This document shows, one piece after another, positions 39,305 to 48,428 of a stretch of 64,000 nt of DNA. Position 1 is the stretch's first letter; the number at the start of each line of letters is the position of its first letter. The translations under genes and the position numbers were made by a program. The DNA is taken from NCBI GenBank assembly GCA_030849805.1, contig JASANZ010002258.1, forward strand, positions 1-64,000. The letters are read 5' to 3'. Under the pieces are notes generated by a model. It had not been told where the DNA came from. It saw nothing but the letters and a program-made list of their open reading frames with translations, and did not search any database. The DNA comes from Sergeia podlipaevii. Lineage: Eukaryota > Euglenozoa > Kinetoplastea > Trypanosomatida > Trypanosomatidae.

Positions 39305-39883
39305 TTTGCAGCAATCCACCAAGTGGCACTTAGTAACTAGCGATGTGTAATTTTTTAGAGAGGGTGGATAAGAATAAAAGGAAAGGAAAGAGAAATATCG
39401 CAAAAAAAGAGCAAGCAACTTGATTCTACAAAAATTATACAACTTTTTAAGTTTGTTGGTAAAGAGAAGAACAAAAGAGAAGAGAGAAAAAGAGGAAACC
39501 AGTCAGATGCACTAATGAACTTTGGGAAAACATCAATAAAGAAGAAGGGAAACAATGCACGTATCTACTCAGTGTCCTCCGCGTACGCGAAAGGGAAAAA
39601 TAAATCATAAAAAATGCCCATAAACCCGAGCAGGTCCGCAGAATGGCGAAAAAAGAAGGTGAAAGTGTTTGAATATATAAAGTGCAGCAACGGCATTCTA
39701 TTCACTCCCATCACAAGCAAAAAGGAAAAAAAAATCAAAAAAAGAAAAAAGCATCAACTTCATCATCACCGCAAATACTAATCGATAATTCTCTTCGCAA
39801 AAAAAGCACTCTTTGAAAACCTTCATATGCGCAACAAAAAAAAAGCGTCTCGTTACCTTCAAGACCTTTCAGTCTCTCAGTGG
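39305..39883. other. Intergenic spacer, no gene seen
   Basis: Purine-rich on the plus strand between 39400 and 39800, hence pyrimidine-rich on the coding strand, giving several possible splice tracts for the LysRS gene. No gene. Confidence 0.65.
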
Positions 39884-40870
39884 TTAAATCTTGTAATGCA
39901 CGAAATAGAACTTGAAGCTGAGAGCCAGAAGCATGTGAAACACGCTGACAAACGCCACAATGCCAATAAACCATTTAGGCTCGAGGGAAGCTTTCCACAT
40001 GCGCCAGAAGTTGGCGAGTAGATACCCCGTAGACCACAGACCGCCTACTAGCACAAAGACCCACTGAAGTGCGCTCACGGGGATCATGCAGAGGATGGCC
40101 ACCAACAGAAAGATAAACATGCTGTAGCCATAGAGACAGACCGTGTCAAGGAGAGACGCAGGTAACTTCTTCCAGTACATGATACCCCACACTGCAGCCC
40201 CAAAGACAAAGCAGTAAAGATACATCACCAGAGACGCAACCGAAATAATTGTGAAGTCGTACTTCCACTTTGTGTTGGGATCGCGTTTCGTGTCCCGAGA
40301 AAACGCAATGCGGCTCATGATGTTGCCCACGACGCCCAACGTGATCCACAGCGTCGTGCACACCCAAAACGGACCATATAAGTCGGGTGCTCGTGAAAGG
40401 GTGATGCCGCCCTCTTGCAATACGCCCTCCGGCTGCTGTGACTGAGCGCTATCTATGTAGTGCCAGTTGCGGTCCAGCAGGAAATCCGGGGGGTTCATGG
40501 GAACGAGAGTGTTGCTCAACCGCAGCAGCACCTGCCGCGTAGTCACATCAAAGTACCGCTGGTAAAACTCGAGCTTCCAGAACTTGGAGGTAGACGCAAC
40601 GGTAGTCTCTGCCTGCACCTGCTGCTGCTGCTGCTGCTGTCCCGCTGGGTCACTCCCATCGCCGCCTGGGCCAGCGTAGAACTGATTGGGTGTCTCCATG
40701 TCAAGTGGCTGGGTACTTCCAAAGAGCGGCGGTGGAGTCTCAGTGCCGTATCCCGCTGGGAGGGCAGCGTTGAACTGCGGCGGAGCGTAAGGGCTGGCGT
40801 TCACCTGGGAAGCATCCTCATGTTCTCTGAAGGGATCGGTAGGCACGCTACTCTCGTAAGGATTCGCCAT
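39884..40870 (-). CDS. YIP1-domain protein (YIPF1/2-like), Golgi/ER membrane
   Basis: A 328-aa protein from the ATG at 40870 (MANPYESSVPTDPF). A Pro/Gln-rich cytosolic N-terminus holds a short poly-Gln run (about 78-84). The Yip1 domain follows with DLYGPFWVCTTLWITL, the family signature (D-L-Y-G-P-x-W), and five hydrophobic segments between about 165 and 328. The segment before it, FWKLEFYQRYFDVTTRQVLLRLSNT, matches the YIPF1/YIPF2 pre-domain helix. Members bind Rab/Ypt GTPases and shape ER-Golgi membranes. Length and layout are typical. Confidence 0.92.
   Translation of the reverse strand: MANPYESSVPTDPFREHEDASQVNASPYAPPQFNAALPAGYGTETPPPLFGSTQPLDMETPNQFYAGPGGDGSDPAGQQQQQQQVQAETTVASTSKFWKLEFYQRYFDVTTRQVLLRLSNTLVPMNPPDFLLDRNWHYIDSAQSQQPEGVLQEGGITLSRAPDLYGPFWVCTTLWITLGVVGNIMSRIAFSRDTKRDPNTKWKYDFTIISVASLVMYLYCFVFGAAVWGIMYWKKLPASLLDTVCLYGYSMFIFLLVAILCMIPVSALQWVFVLVGGLWSTGYLLANFWRMWKASLEPKWFIGIVAFVSVFHMLLALSFKFYFVHYKI
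40620..40639. repeat. CTG/CAG repeat encoding poly-Gln in the YIPF gene
   Basis: About seven CTG units on the plus strand (CAG on the coding strand) inside the disordered N-terminus of the YIPF protein. Confidence 0.85.
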
Positions 40871-41178
40871 GGACGTGCTGGTGCGTAATGATAAACGATA
40901 ACTGATTGCTTGTTTGTTTCCGTTGCTTGTCCTTGGCTTAGCAATAGAATAAATATATATATATATATTTCAGCGGTATGTGCGAAAAGATAAAGGGAAG
41001 AAATGTTCTAGGCTGGTGAATGCAAACCTCGCGGTGTCGAACAGAAAGAATTTAATAAAACGGTATTTTGGATAGAAAAAAAAAATAAAAAGAATCCGCA
41101 CGCGACTCACTCTAGAAGAACTACTAAGATAAGAAAAAAAAAGAAAAAAAAAAGAAATGGGCATCAAAAAAAGAAGTT

Positions 41179-41217
<39 letters not shown>

Positions 41218-41658
41218 GCACATTACCTTGCACATAAAAAGTAAAAGACAGACGCTCAATATAGTTTGATGCAGAACACATTTCCACCGCAAGCGTATCT
41301 ATCTTGCGATTGAACAAATTGGATTAAGTCACTCCTGTAACTTACATTTTTTTATATATAAAATCTGTATCCTATCCCTCGCACACACTTCACGGTCCAC
41401 TACAAGTTAGCGCGTTGACTACGTAAAAGAAAAAGATGTGATGCACCACGCACTCAATATTGAAAAATCAAAAAAAAAGGGGATGCATCAGTCCTAACCC
41501 ACTAGCAAAACAAAAACGACGTACATAACTGGCCATAGGAGAGCAAGTATCGGCCATGATGTGGTGGTGCGCGCCATAATAAGCAACACGCTGAGGGGCA
41601 TTTCATCACCTCCCTCTCCCCCCTCCATAATGAAAAAAAAAACCTGCAGCCGCGTTCA
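40871..41658. other. Intergenic spacer with long (AT)n
   Basis: AT-rich; several A-runs near 41078-41160 and the long (AT)n tract annotated separately. No gene seen. Confidence 0.65.
41182..41211. repeat. (AT)15 microsatellite
   Basis: Perfect AT dinucleotide repeat of about 30 bases in the spacer between the YIPF and tail-anchored LRR genes. Confidence 0.9.
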
Positions 41659-42705
41659 TCACTTGCGAGCCCTGCGGAACGCTGCCATCCCCAGAGCGAG
41701 AGCGACTGCGCCAAGTCCCACTGCAACCACCAGCTGCTGTACAGGTTGCTTCCCGCCAACGATGTTGGCCGCCTCCTTGGCTTTGATCGCCTCATAGAGC
41801 TCCTTCTCAACGGGAAGCGTCATACGAGGGTTGTTGTACCACTCGACTGAGGTAAGGCTGGAAGGACTGCGGATTGCCACGATAAGGCCCCTGGCGTCGT
41901 CATCGGAAAGGTCGCAGGAAGTGAAGTCAATAGAGTAAATGTGCTTCATATTGGGTGCCTCGCGCACCAGCGCAGCACGTCCCACGTCGGTGACAACGTC
42001 ATTGCAGCCAAGATCAAGTGTAGTAAGATGCTTGTTAGGGGTTTTGACCAGAGCCTCGGCAATGGCTTGGAAGCCGACATCGCCAATCTTGTTCACGGAG
42101 AGATTGAGAGAAACAATCTTAGACTCCTTCGAAAATATCAGCGTCGTCGCGAGCGCTACGGCGCCAATGTCGCCGATGCGATTGTCGCTGAGATCAAGCG
42201 ACTCCAGCGAACGGTGAGAGCACAGCATGGAGGCGACAATGCCAGCTCCTTCATCCCCCAGCAAGTTAAAGGCAAGAGAAAGCTCCTTAATGGTGCCATT
42301 TGCGATGAGGCCGTCACACAGGGTTGGAAGACCGCGAGGGGTGATGTGATTGGTAACAACGTTCAGTGTTTTCAGTCGAGATTTGGCAATATACGTGGCC
42401 AGGCTGAAGAGCGCTGCGTCCTGCATAGCGTTTTCATTGACGTCCAGGTATTCAAGCTGTGGGCAGCACTTGCCTAGAGTCTCAAAAAGATGTATTGATC
42501 CTGTAGTACCCAACTTGTTGTCCTTGATGTCAAGCAGCTTAAGGTGCGGCATCTTCGCAATATAGGTGTCAATGATAGCAATAGCCATCTCGGGAGTGAT
42601 GTTGTTGCCGGAAATGTCAAGAGACTTGACAATAGAAGGGTCTGGGATGTGCCCCGCCAGCGTCTCCATCGTGAGCTCCGTGTAACTTAGCTCAACCTCC
42701 GCCAT
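41659..42705 (-). CDS. Tail-anchored leucine-rich-repeat protein (RNI type)
   Basis: A 348-aa protein from the ATG at 42705 (MAEVELSYTELTM). Residues 15 to about 300 are ribonuclease-inhibitor-type LRRs: VKSLDISGNNITPEMA, LKLLDIKDNKLGTTGS, LEYLDVNENAMQDAA, LESLDLSDNRIGDIGA, IVSLNLSVNKIGDVGF, LTTLDLGCNDVVTD. After an acidic/Lys helix (EKELYEAIKAKEAANI), one TM segment (VVAVGLGAVALALGMAAF) lies at the very end, followed by RRARK. A short hydrophobic segment with a basic tail is characteristic of tail-anchored outer mitochondrial (or peroxisomal) membrane proteins. The LRR domain would face the cytosol. Partner unknown. Confidence 0.88.
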   Translation of the reverse strand: MAEVELSYTELTMETLAGHIPDPSIVKSLDISGNNITPEMAIAIIDTYIAKMPHLKLLDIKDNKLGTTGSIHLFETLGKCCPQLEYLDVNENAMQDAALFSLATYIAKSRLKTLNVVTNHITPRGLPTLCDGLIANGTIKELSLAFNLLGDEGAGIVASMLCSHRSLESLDLSDNRIGDIGAVALATTLIFSKESKIVSLNLSVNKIGDVGFQAIAEALVKTPNKHLTTLDLGCNDVVTDVGRAALVREAPNMKHIYSIDFTSCDLSDDDARGLIVAIRSPSSLTSVEWYNNPRMTLPVEKELYEAIKAKEAANIVGGKQPVQQLVVAVGLGAVALALGMAAFRRARK

Positions 42706-43278
42706 CGTGTAGGTGCAAAAACTCAAGGTGCTTACGCGTACAGATATCTTTTTTTGTTGTTGTTGTTTTGCTTTAAAAGGACGTTATATATAATAATCGT
42801 TATTGCCGTGAGCGTTGAATAATAGTTGGATAAAAATAAACTTCTCTACAACAGGAAAAATGTTTCGTATAATTGCAAAAATATACACAACTTTATGTGT
42901 ACGTGTGTGTGCGTGTGTGGCTTTTGGATAAACAGAGATGATAATAATGGCTATCGATAAGAAAAAAAGGAAACAGGCACGCTTCAACTCAACAAACAGG
43001 ACCAAACCCCTTCAAGGAGATAGCCTAGATTCTTGAGCTCTGGAAAGATCGTAGGAGCAAAGCATGTACCTTCGTAGTTGATAAACAAAAAAAAAAAGAG
43101 AGAGAAAGGGAGCAAGGAAAATAAGTAAGTTAGAGGAAGAAAAGAGGAAAAAACATGCATTCGAGTCCAGATGCTTCGCATGATAGCAAAGTGAAATTGC
43201 TGTTTATTGCTACTCAAGCAGAATATGATTAAACGTAAAAAAAAAAGCAGTTATCACCACCTTCAATCCCGCTCAGCT
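42706..43278. other. Intergenic spacer, no gene seen
   Basis: AT-rich, with a coding-strand pyrimidine/purine mix, an A-run near 43087-43097 and a GT-rich patch near 42896-42920. No gene. Confidence 0.62.
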
Positions 43279-45096
43279 TCACGCAGCCGCTACTACTGCT
43301 GTTGCTGCTGTTGTATGGGCATCACACCAGGTCAGGCAACGGTGCGCAATGCGCTTCAAACCAATACGGAGCCGCAGGCACAAAATGTAGTTATCCCACG
43401 CGTGTGGGTCCTCCTCCTCTTCGCTACCCTCGTCAGCATCAGAAACACGTGCACTGGCTGGTCGTTGTGCCTCAGCGAGTGCGTCCTCATCCTCCTCCAA
43501 GGTGCTACTAAACTGATCTAGCACGCAGCGCACCGTCTGTCGCACCGTATCTACCACTGCCTGCTCAGTCTCACTGGACAAACTCGTGAACGGACTACTA
43601 CGCTCCATCGAGTCCACCTCTGTCCCTTGCGCCAAGTGGATTCGCAAAAGCCCCAGCAGCGCTTCACATGGAACACCTGAGTAACCAATCCAGCAACGCT
43701 TCGGTGCATACAACGCAAAAGTTGATACAAGGCTGAACCTACGTGTGTCCACAGGGTCGCTGCTTTCAGCTGGAGGTATCACAGCAAACGGAAAGGGAAG
43801 CTTGTCGTGTGAGTTGTCGTTCATCACAAAGCCGTAGAACTGAAGCAACTCCCAGTTCTGCAAGGGGCCATAGCTCATCCACAGCTCGCGGCCCACATCC
43901 GGCTCGCCAAGTGCCGCGCCGACTTGCATCACAAACTCCCCGCCGTCGGGCTCCACCTTGCGAAACAGTACGTCTGAATGGTTCGTATGATTCACCATGT
44001 CCGCCAAAGGCACAAGCGCGAGCACGACATCGTTGTCAACGTTCAGTTTGAAAGCTCGCGAATCGAATGTGGCCCTCGCCCACAGTAGTGCGTCAACTGT
44101 GAAGGCCGCACAGAAGGCCTCGAGTGACGTCGCGCATGGACTGGCCCTGGAGTGCAAAGTAGCGTGCAGCAGAGGCAACACAGGTTCAACCTGCGCGCAA
44201 AAGTCCGCTATTTGAGACTTCTTCTCGAGCACGTCGTCCAGTACGTCTGTGCCCTCAAACTCGCTGAGCTCCGAAAAGTGCCAAAAACTGGGCACCGTCG
44301 GGTAGGAGAGAGGACAGAAGCTAAGTAGCTGACACCAATGGGACTGAGTCACCCCAACCACATAACGCTCGTACACCAGGCAGAGCAGGAGAAGGGCTTC
44401 CTCACTCTCAGTGATGCTGGCAAGCTGCGAATGGCTTGCAAGAGCAGCGGCGAGTGCGCAGTGTGCGCGAACGCTAGCAGCAAAAAACATCTCCGTTCGT
44501 GGAATGCGCAGAAGATCGCCAAAAGCAGCGACAGGACGACTGCACACAAGTGACCCCTCGCTGTGGTCATCATTCTCCAACATTGGGATCACCGTCACCG
44601 CAGCACTCTCGCCGTCAGCGGAGACGAAAGCGCCACTTTCAAAAGATGCACGGACATCGTTGAGGCCGTTTACGTTGCGGGGCTTAATGCTGTTCTGCAT
44701 GTACGCCTCTAGTGCTACCCGCAGCTCGCTTCTGTCCGCATGCTCCGCCACAAATCTGTACACCATCTTTACTGCAAGCTGCTCATTCCATAGATCTACA
44801 CGCTGAGTGAAGGCATTGGCAAAGGCGTCCCCCATACACTCCCATAAGGTGCGTTCATCGCATGAGATTAGCCTCGCAGCTGCAAGAGCGCCAGCCAAGT
44901 CGCACTTTGCTGTCTCATCACCTGAAGGAAGTAAAAGCAGCTGGAGGGGGCTATGGCTGCTCGTGGCACAGATGTGGCGGCCCTGAGCATTGTCGAAAGC
45001 CCTTCGCAGATAGAAGAGCTTCATATCAGCGTTGTCACAAGCACTGAGGCGCTTGGCAAACCATTCAAGATCAGTCATAGCTGTAGTGGTAGTCAT
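43279..45096 (-). CDS. SET-domain protein methyltransferase (SETD3/Rubisco-LSMT-like)
   Basis: A 605-aa protein from the ATG at 45096 (MTTTTAMTDLEWF). The RLSMT/SETD3-type SET core is recognisable in order: a split N-terminal part (LLRIPRTEMFF), a long inserted helical region (SITESEEALLLLCLVYERYVVG), ALVPLADMVNHTNHSD (the NHS-type motif) and ELWMSYGPLQNWELLQFYGFV (the SYG...LLxxYGF motif that closes the AdoMet pocket). A C-terminal Rubisco-LSMT substrate-binding-like helical region follows, with an acidic patch (DADEGSEEEEDPH) and an Ala/Thr tail. It should methylate Lys or His in a non-histone protein; the substrate is unknown. Confidence 0.9.
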   Translation of the reverse strand: MTTTTAMTDLEWFAKRLSACDNADMKLFYLRRAFDNAQGRHICATSSHSPLQLLLLPSGDETAKCDLAGALAAARLISCDERTLWECMGDAFANAFTQRVDLWNEQLAVKMVYRFVAEHADRSELRVALEAYMQNSIKPRNVNGLNDVRASFESGAFVSADGESAAVTVIPMLENDDHSEGSLVCSRPVAAFGDLLRIPRTEMFFAASVRAHCALAAALASHSQLASITESEEALLLLCLVYERYVVGVTQSHWCQLLSFCPLSYPTVPSFWHFSELSEFEGTDVLDDVLEKKSQIADFCAQVEPVLPLLHATLHSRASPCATSLEAFCAAFTVDALLWARATFDSRAFKLNVDNDVVLALVPLADMVNHTNHSDVLFRKVEPDGGEFVMQVGAALGEPDVGRELWMSYGPLQNWELLQFYGFVMNDNSHDKLPFPFAVIPPAESSDPVDTRRFSLVSTFALYAPKRCWIGYSGVPCEALLGLLRIHLAQGTEVDSMERSSPFTSLSSETEQAVVDTVRQTVRCVLDQFSSTLEEDEDALAEAQRPASARVSDADEGSEEEEDPHAWDNYILCLRLRIGLKRIAHRCLTWCDAHTTAATAVVAAA

Positions 45097-45463
45097 GTTG
45101 CATGTACTCGAGTCCTCGTAAAAAAAAAAAATTAATTAAAGCATAAAAGACAGCAGTATTAGGAAGAAGAAATAAAGACAAGTGGAAAAAGAAGGAGCAA
45201 AGGCAGAGAGCAACACGACAGTGACCGTAATTTCACAATACTTCAGAGAAAAAAGATGACAATATAGAATAAGGCGCGATAGTACAACTAAATGTTATCA
45301 TTTTTTTGTGTTGTTTTGTGTGCGTACTTTTTTTGTTCTCTCTTTTTTTCTTTGGGGGGATCGGAACAAACTCAATAACGTAGCAGCCATTTGAACAAGA
45401 AAAATTGTGGTAGAAAACGAGAACACAACGAAAGAAAGAGTGAGTACATACACCCAACATTAT
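45097..45463. other. Intergenic spacer, no gene seen
   Basis: Short AT-rich spacer containing the T12 tract of the SET gene. Confidence 0.65.
45115..45131 (-). promoter_or_regulatory. Trans-splice site of the SET protein gene
   Basis: Plus-strand A12 (45120-45131) is a T12 tract, followed by ACGAG on the coding strand. The AG at 45116-45115 leaves a very short 5' UTR of about 18 nt before the ATG at 45096. Confidence 0.55.
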
Positions 45464-46642
45464 CTAGTAATCAGCATCAAGTACGTACATGTCGTACTGA
45501 TCTGAAAAGCGTGCTTTGAGGAGATCGTTATAGCGACTTCTAAAGAGTTCATACACCTCTGGTCTCTCGCGACGTCGAGCGTAGTACTTGCTATCCTTTG
45601 CCATCGACCGTATCGCAGCCTTTTGAATCTCCTTCACCATCTGCCACAGTATCTTCGCATTCACCCAGTTAAGCGCGCTTTGTGGTACATTCGGTATTTT
45701 GGGATCTATGGACATGATAAAGGATAGCCGTGTCTCAGTGGGAGACACCACTTTCATTTCAAAGCCGCCGTAGTTCACGTCGCACCGCACATTTCCTTGC
45801 CTCTTTGGAGGCGCGTGAATTCCCGGCGGCAAAGGATCCTCGTCTTCACGCAAGCTGTGCGCCACTATCACCACCCTGCCATTCTGATCTAGGTCGTCCA
45901 CGCCGTATCCGTGAAGAAACACCTCGCGACTTGCAACTGGCCACGGGGCCTTGACTAAAAAGTACGAAGACTTGTGAAAGAGCGAAACGTCGCCTTGATT
46001 GTGCGACGAAGAGCACATTGGGAACCACTCGGAGAAGAGGTCAAGCTCCATAATAACACCGCATACGTAGATAACATTCACCCTTACATCACCAATTACC
46101 TTGAAGTAGTGATTACCTGAAGATGCGTCGTAGCGATAGAAAGTGCCGGTGCCGTTCGCTTCCGCACTTACGGTGCTCCACCCCGCCTTATCAGCGATAT
46201 CGCACAGTAGCAACTGACAAGCATCGCTGCGCGCCTTTGCGGTGACGTACATGGGCGAAGTCTGAATGAAGCGTATGAACAGCCGCACGGAGAGCAGTGT
46301 AGGCACGGCAGCGCCTTGAGTGATGACACGCACGCGGTTCACAACAATATCACCGTCCACAGCAGTGGGGACCTCCTTCGTAGCATTCATGCATTGCTCA
46401 ATAACGGCGTCCAGCCGCTGCATCACCTCAAAATGGCGCTCATAAGCAAAAAGATGCGTCGCGTACTTGACTTCGTGGCGCACCTTCTCACGTACACTCG
46501 CGGGTACATACTCTACAAAAACAATGAACTGTGTCATGTTCAGCGCAGCCTCATTGACTACCGGTTTTTGACGTGTTGTGCTAAACTTGTGGTCGCCTTC
46601 TGAAGGCTTGATTGGAGCGGCACCAGCTGCTCCTGAAGACAT
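45464..46642 (-). CDS. START-domain (SRPBCC fold) lipid-transfer-like protein
   Basis: A 392-aa protein from the ATG at 46642 (MSSGAAGAAPIKPSEG). The first 150 residues form a helical domain that is not recognised. The START fold spans about 155-365: GTGTFYRYDASSGNHYFKVIGDVRVN, MELDLFSEWFPMCSSS, FLVKAPWPVASREVFLHGYGVDD (the typical PWPxxxRDxxxxxY element), GFEMKVVSPTETRLSFIMSIDP and a long C-terminal lid helix (NWVNAKILWQMVKEIQKAA). START domains bind one lipid in a deep cavity. There is no membrane segment or signal peptide, so it is probably cytosolic. Ligand unknown. Confidence 0.88.
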   Translation of the reverse strand: MSSGAAGAAPIKPSEGDHKFSTTRQKPVVNEAALNMTQFIVFVEYVPASVREKVRHEVKYATHLFAYERHFEVMQRLDAVIEQCMNATKEVPTAVDGDIVVNRVRVITQGAAVPTLLSVRLFIRFIQTSPMYVTAKARSDACQLLLCDIADKAGWSTVSAEANGTGTFYRYDASSGNHYFKVIGDVRVNVIYVCGVIMELDLFSEWFPMCSSSHNQGDVSLFHKSSYFLVKAPWPVASREVFLHGYGVDDLDQNGRVVIVAHSLREDEDPLPPGIHAPPKRQGNVRCDVNYGGFEMKVVSPTETRLSFIMSIDPKIPNVPQSALNWVNAKILWQMVKEIQKAAIRSMAKDSKYYARRRERPEVYELFRSRYNDLLKARFSDQYDMYVLDADY

Positions 46643-47105
46643 TATTCCGCGACTCTGGTCACAGCAATGTTACATACACAGAGAGAGAGAGAGGGAAAGA
46701 AAGAAAAAGACAGAAGGAAAGAAAGTCGTGGATGAATAAATGGAAAAAAAAATAGCTACAAAAAAGAAGTTCCGACATCTTCGATTCTGTTGCTACAACA
46801 TTCCTTCCCCCGTTTAAACAGAAAAAATAATAGTTTTATAAAGATAGAAGGAGAAAAAAAAAAAACGCTGATAGAGGAAGTAGCGGCCATGAGTTCCCAT
46901 GGAGCATAATACCAATAATAATGAAATGCCTTCTCGTCGAAACTTCGGTGGTGTAGGTATGTGTAAAACAAATACGTTTATGTGATGTCGCATTAGACTA
47001 CGATACCAACCATGTACGTATGTCCCATACAACAACTAAAACTAAAATAAAAATGAATAATAAATAAAGAACAGAGAGAAGAGCACATGCGTGTCTGTTG
47101 CGCCT
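46643..47105. other. Intergenic spacer, no gene seen
   Basis: AT-rich, purine-rich on the plus strand near 46680-46755 (splice tracts for the START gene). No gene seen. Confidence 0.62.
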
Positions 47106-48005
47106 CTACTGCTTCTTAGGCTCGCTTATCTTTATGTTAGCCAACCGTTCCAATACGCCGACAACTGCGGAGTTATCCAGGTCTCCCTCACAGTTCTGCA
47201 CCATGGACTGGAACAGCTGTGCGTTGACTGCGGTGCTGGGCAAAGGCACGCCAAACTCCTTGGCAGAGTCCATGACGATGCCCAGATCCTTGCTCTGCAG
47301 CGCTGCCTTGAAGCCAGGCTCCCTGTTGCCAGCAAAGAGGCGGTCAGGCTTTACGTCAAGCGTCCAGCACTGCGCCGCGCCACCTTTAATGGCCGAGATC
47401 ACCTTGTCGCTACGCACTCCACATTTCTCAGAAAAGACCAAAATCTCACCCATGGCAACCATCTGTGCAGCCACCATAATCTGGTTCGCTGCCTTGCACA
47501 CCTGGCCAGCGCCGCTGTCACCAATGTGAGTGACGCTCTTGCCCATTGCCAACAACACCGGGGTCACCATCTCCAACGCCGCTGCGTCACCGCCAACCAT
47601 GATGGTCAGTGTGCCGTTCTTTGCGCCGACGTCGCCGCCCGAAACCGGGGCATCGAGAGCGCGAACTTGCTTCCTTGTCCACAGCGCCTCTGCAATTTCC
47701 TTAGCGGTAGAGGGCTTGATCGTGCTGTTATCAACAAAAATTGAACCAGGGCGGATGCCCTCTGCAATGCCGTGCTCCCCAAAAACTACGCTGTGCACAT
47801 CGCAGGAGTCGGATAGATTTGTAAAGATAACGTCCACGGCCGCCGCCAGCTCAGCAGGTGTGGCGTATGCCTTCGCCCCCATGGCCACCAAATCATCGCA
47901 CTTGGAGGCTGTGCGGTTCCACACTGACAGATCGAAGCCTGCCTTCAAGATATTTGCGGCCATGGACTTGCCCATGAGGCCCAAACCAAGATAGCCAATC
48001 TTCAT
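47106..48005 (-). CDS. Beta-hydroxyacid dehydrogenase (3-hydroxyisobutyrate / tartronate-semialdehyde reductase family)
   Basis: A 299-aa protein from the ATG at 48005. The Rossmann motif GLGLMG is at 7-12, followed by MAANILKAGFDLSVWNRT. Arg31 at the end of beta-2 suggests NADPH rather than NADH. The family substrate motif DAPVSGGDVGAKNG is at 118-131 and the catalytic Lys is at 171 in GAGQVCKAANQIM. Length is typical and there is no presequence, PTS1 or PTS2, so a cytosolic location is likely. It reduces or oxidises a small beta-hydroxyacid; the exact substrate cannot be read from the sequence. The very compact, bacterial-like form is consistent with acquisition from bacteria, which is inference. 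Confidence 0.92.
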   Translation of the reverse strand: MKIGYLGLGLMGKSMAANILKAGFDLSVWNRTASKCDDLVAMGAKAYATPAELAAAVDVIFTNLSDSCDVHSVVFGEHGIAEGIRPGSIFVDNSTIKPSTAKEIAEALWTRKQVRALDAPVSGGDVGAKNGTLTIMVGGDAAALEMVTPVLLAMGKSVTHIGDSGAGQVCKAANQIMVAAQMVAMGEILVFSEKCGVRSDKVISAIKGGAAQCWTLDVKPDRLFAGNREPGFKAALQSKDLGIVMDSAKEFGVPLPSTAVNAQLFQSMVQNCEGDLDNSAVVGVLERLANIKISEPKKQ

Positions 48006-48428
48006 CCTGGAGATAAACCGCGATCAGAGAGTGGCCCGATGTGAAGATATATGCGTGTGTAAGTTAAAACGGAAGTGAGTGCGGTTTCTCGTCAAACTGC
48101 TTTAAGCAAAACCTTTGTTCTCAGTGCTTCAGCAAGACAGCAAAGAAGAAAGAGCATGTAACGCCAGAGGAAAGTAAAGAGCAAGCAAGCAGGTGGAGAA
48201 CAGAAGGATACCATAAGACAATAATTGAGGAGTATGCATGCCTGGAAAAAAAAGAATCGGGACACCAAAAATCGCCTGTTTGTTACTACGTTCTTTGTGG
48301 TATGAATGATACCTTGTTGCTGCTATCGCCCTTGCCATAGTCGCATCAATGCATTATCCTCTCTGTCAAAGCAAAAAAAAAAAAAAGAGGAAGGAAGCAG
48401 ACAGGAGGTGATACCCCCGTCGCCACCA
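48006..48428. other. Intergenic spacer, no gene seen
   Basis: Contains an A14 run near 48373-48386 and no coding frame. Confidence 0.62.
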
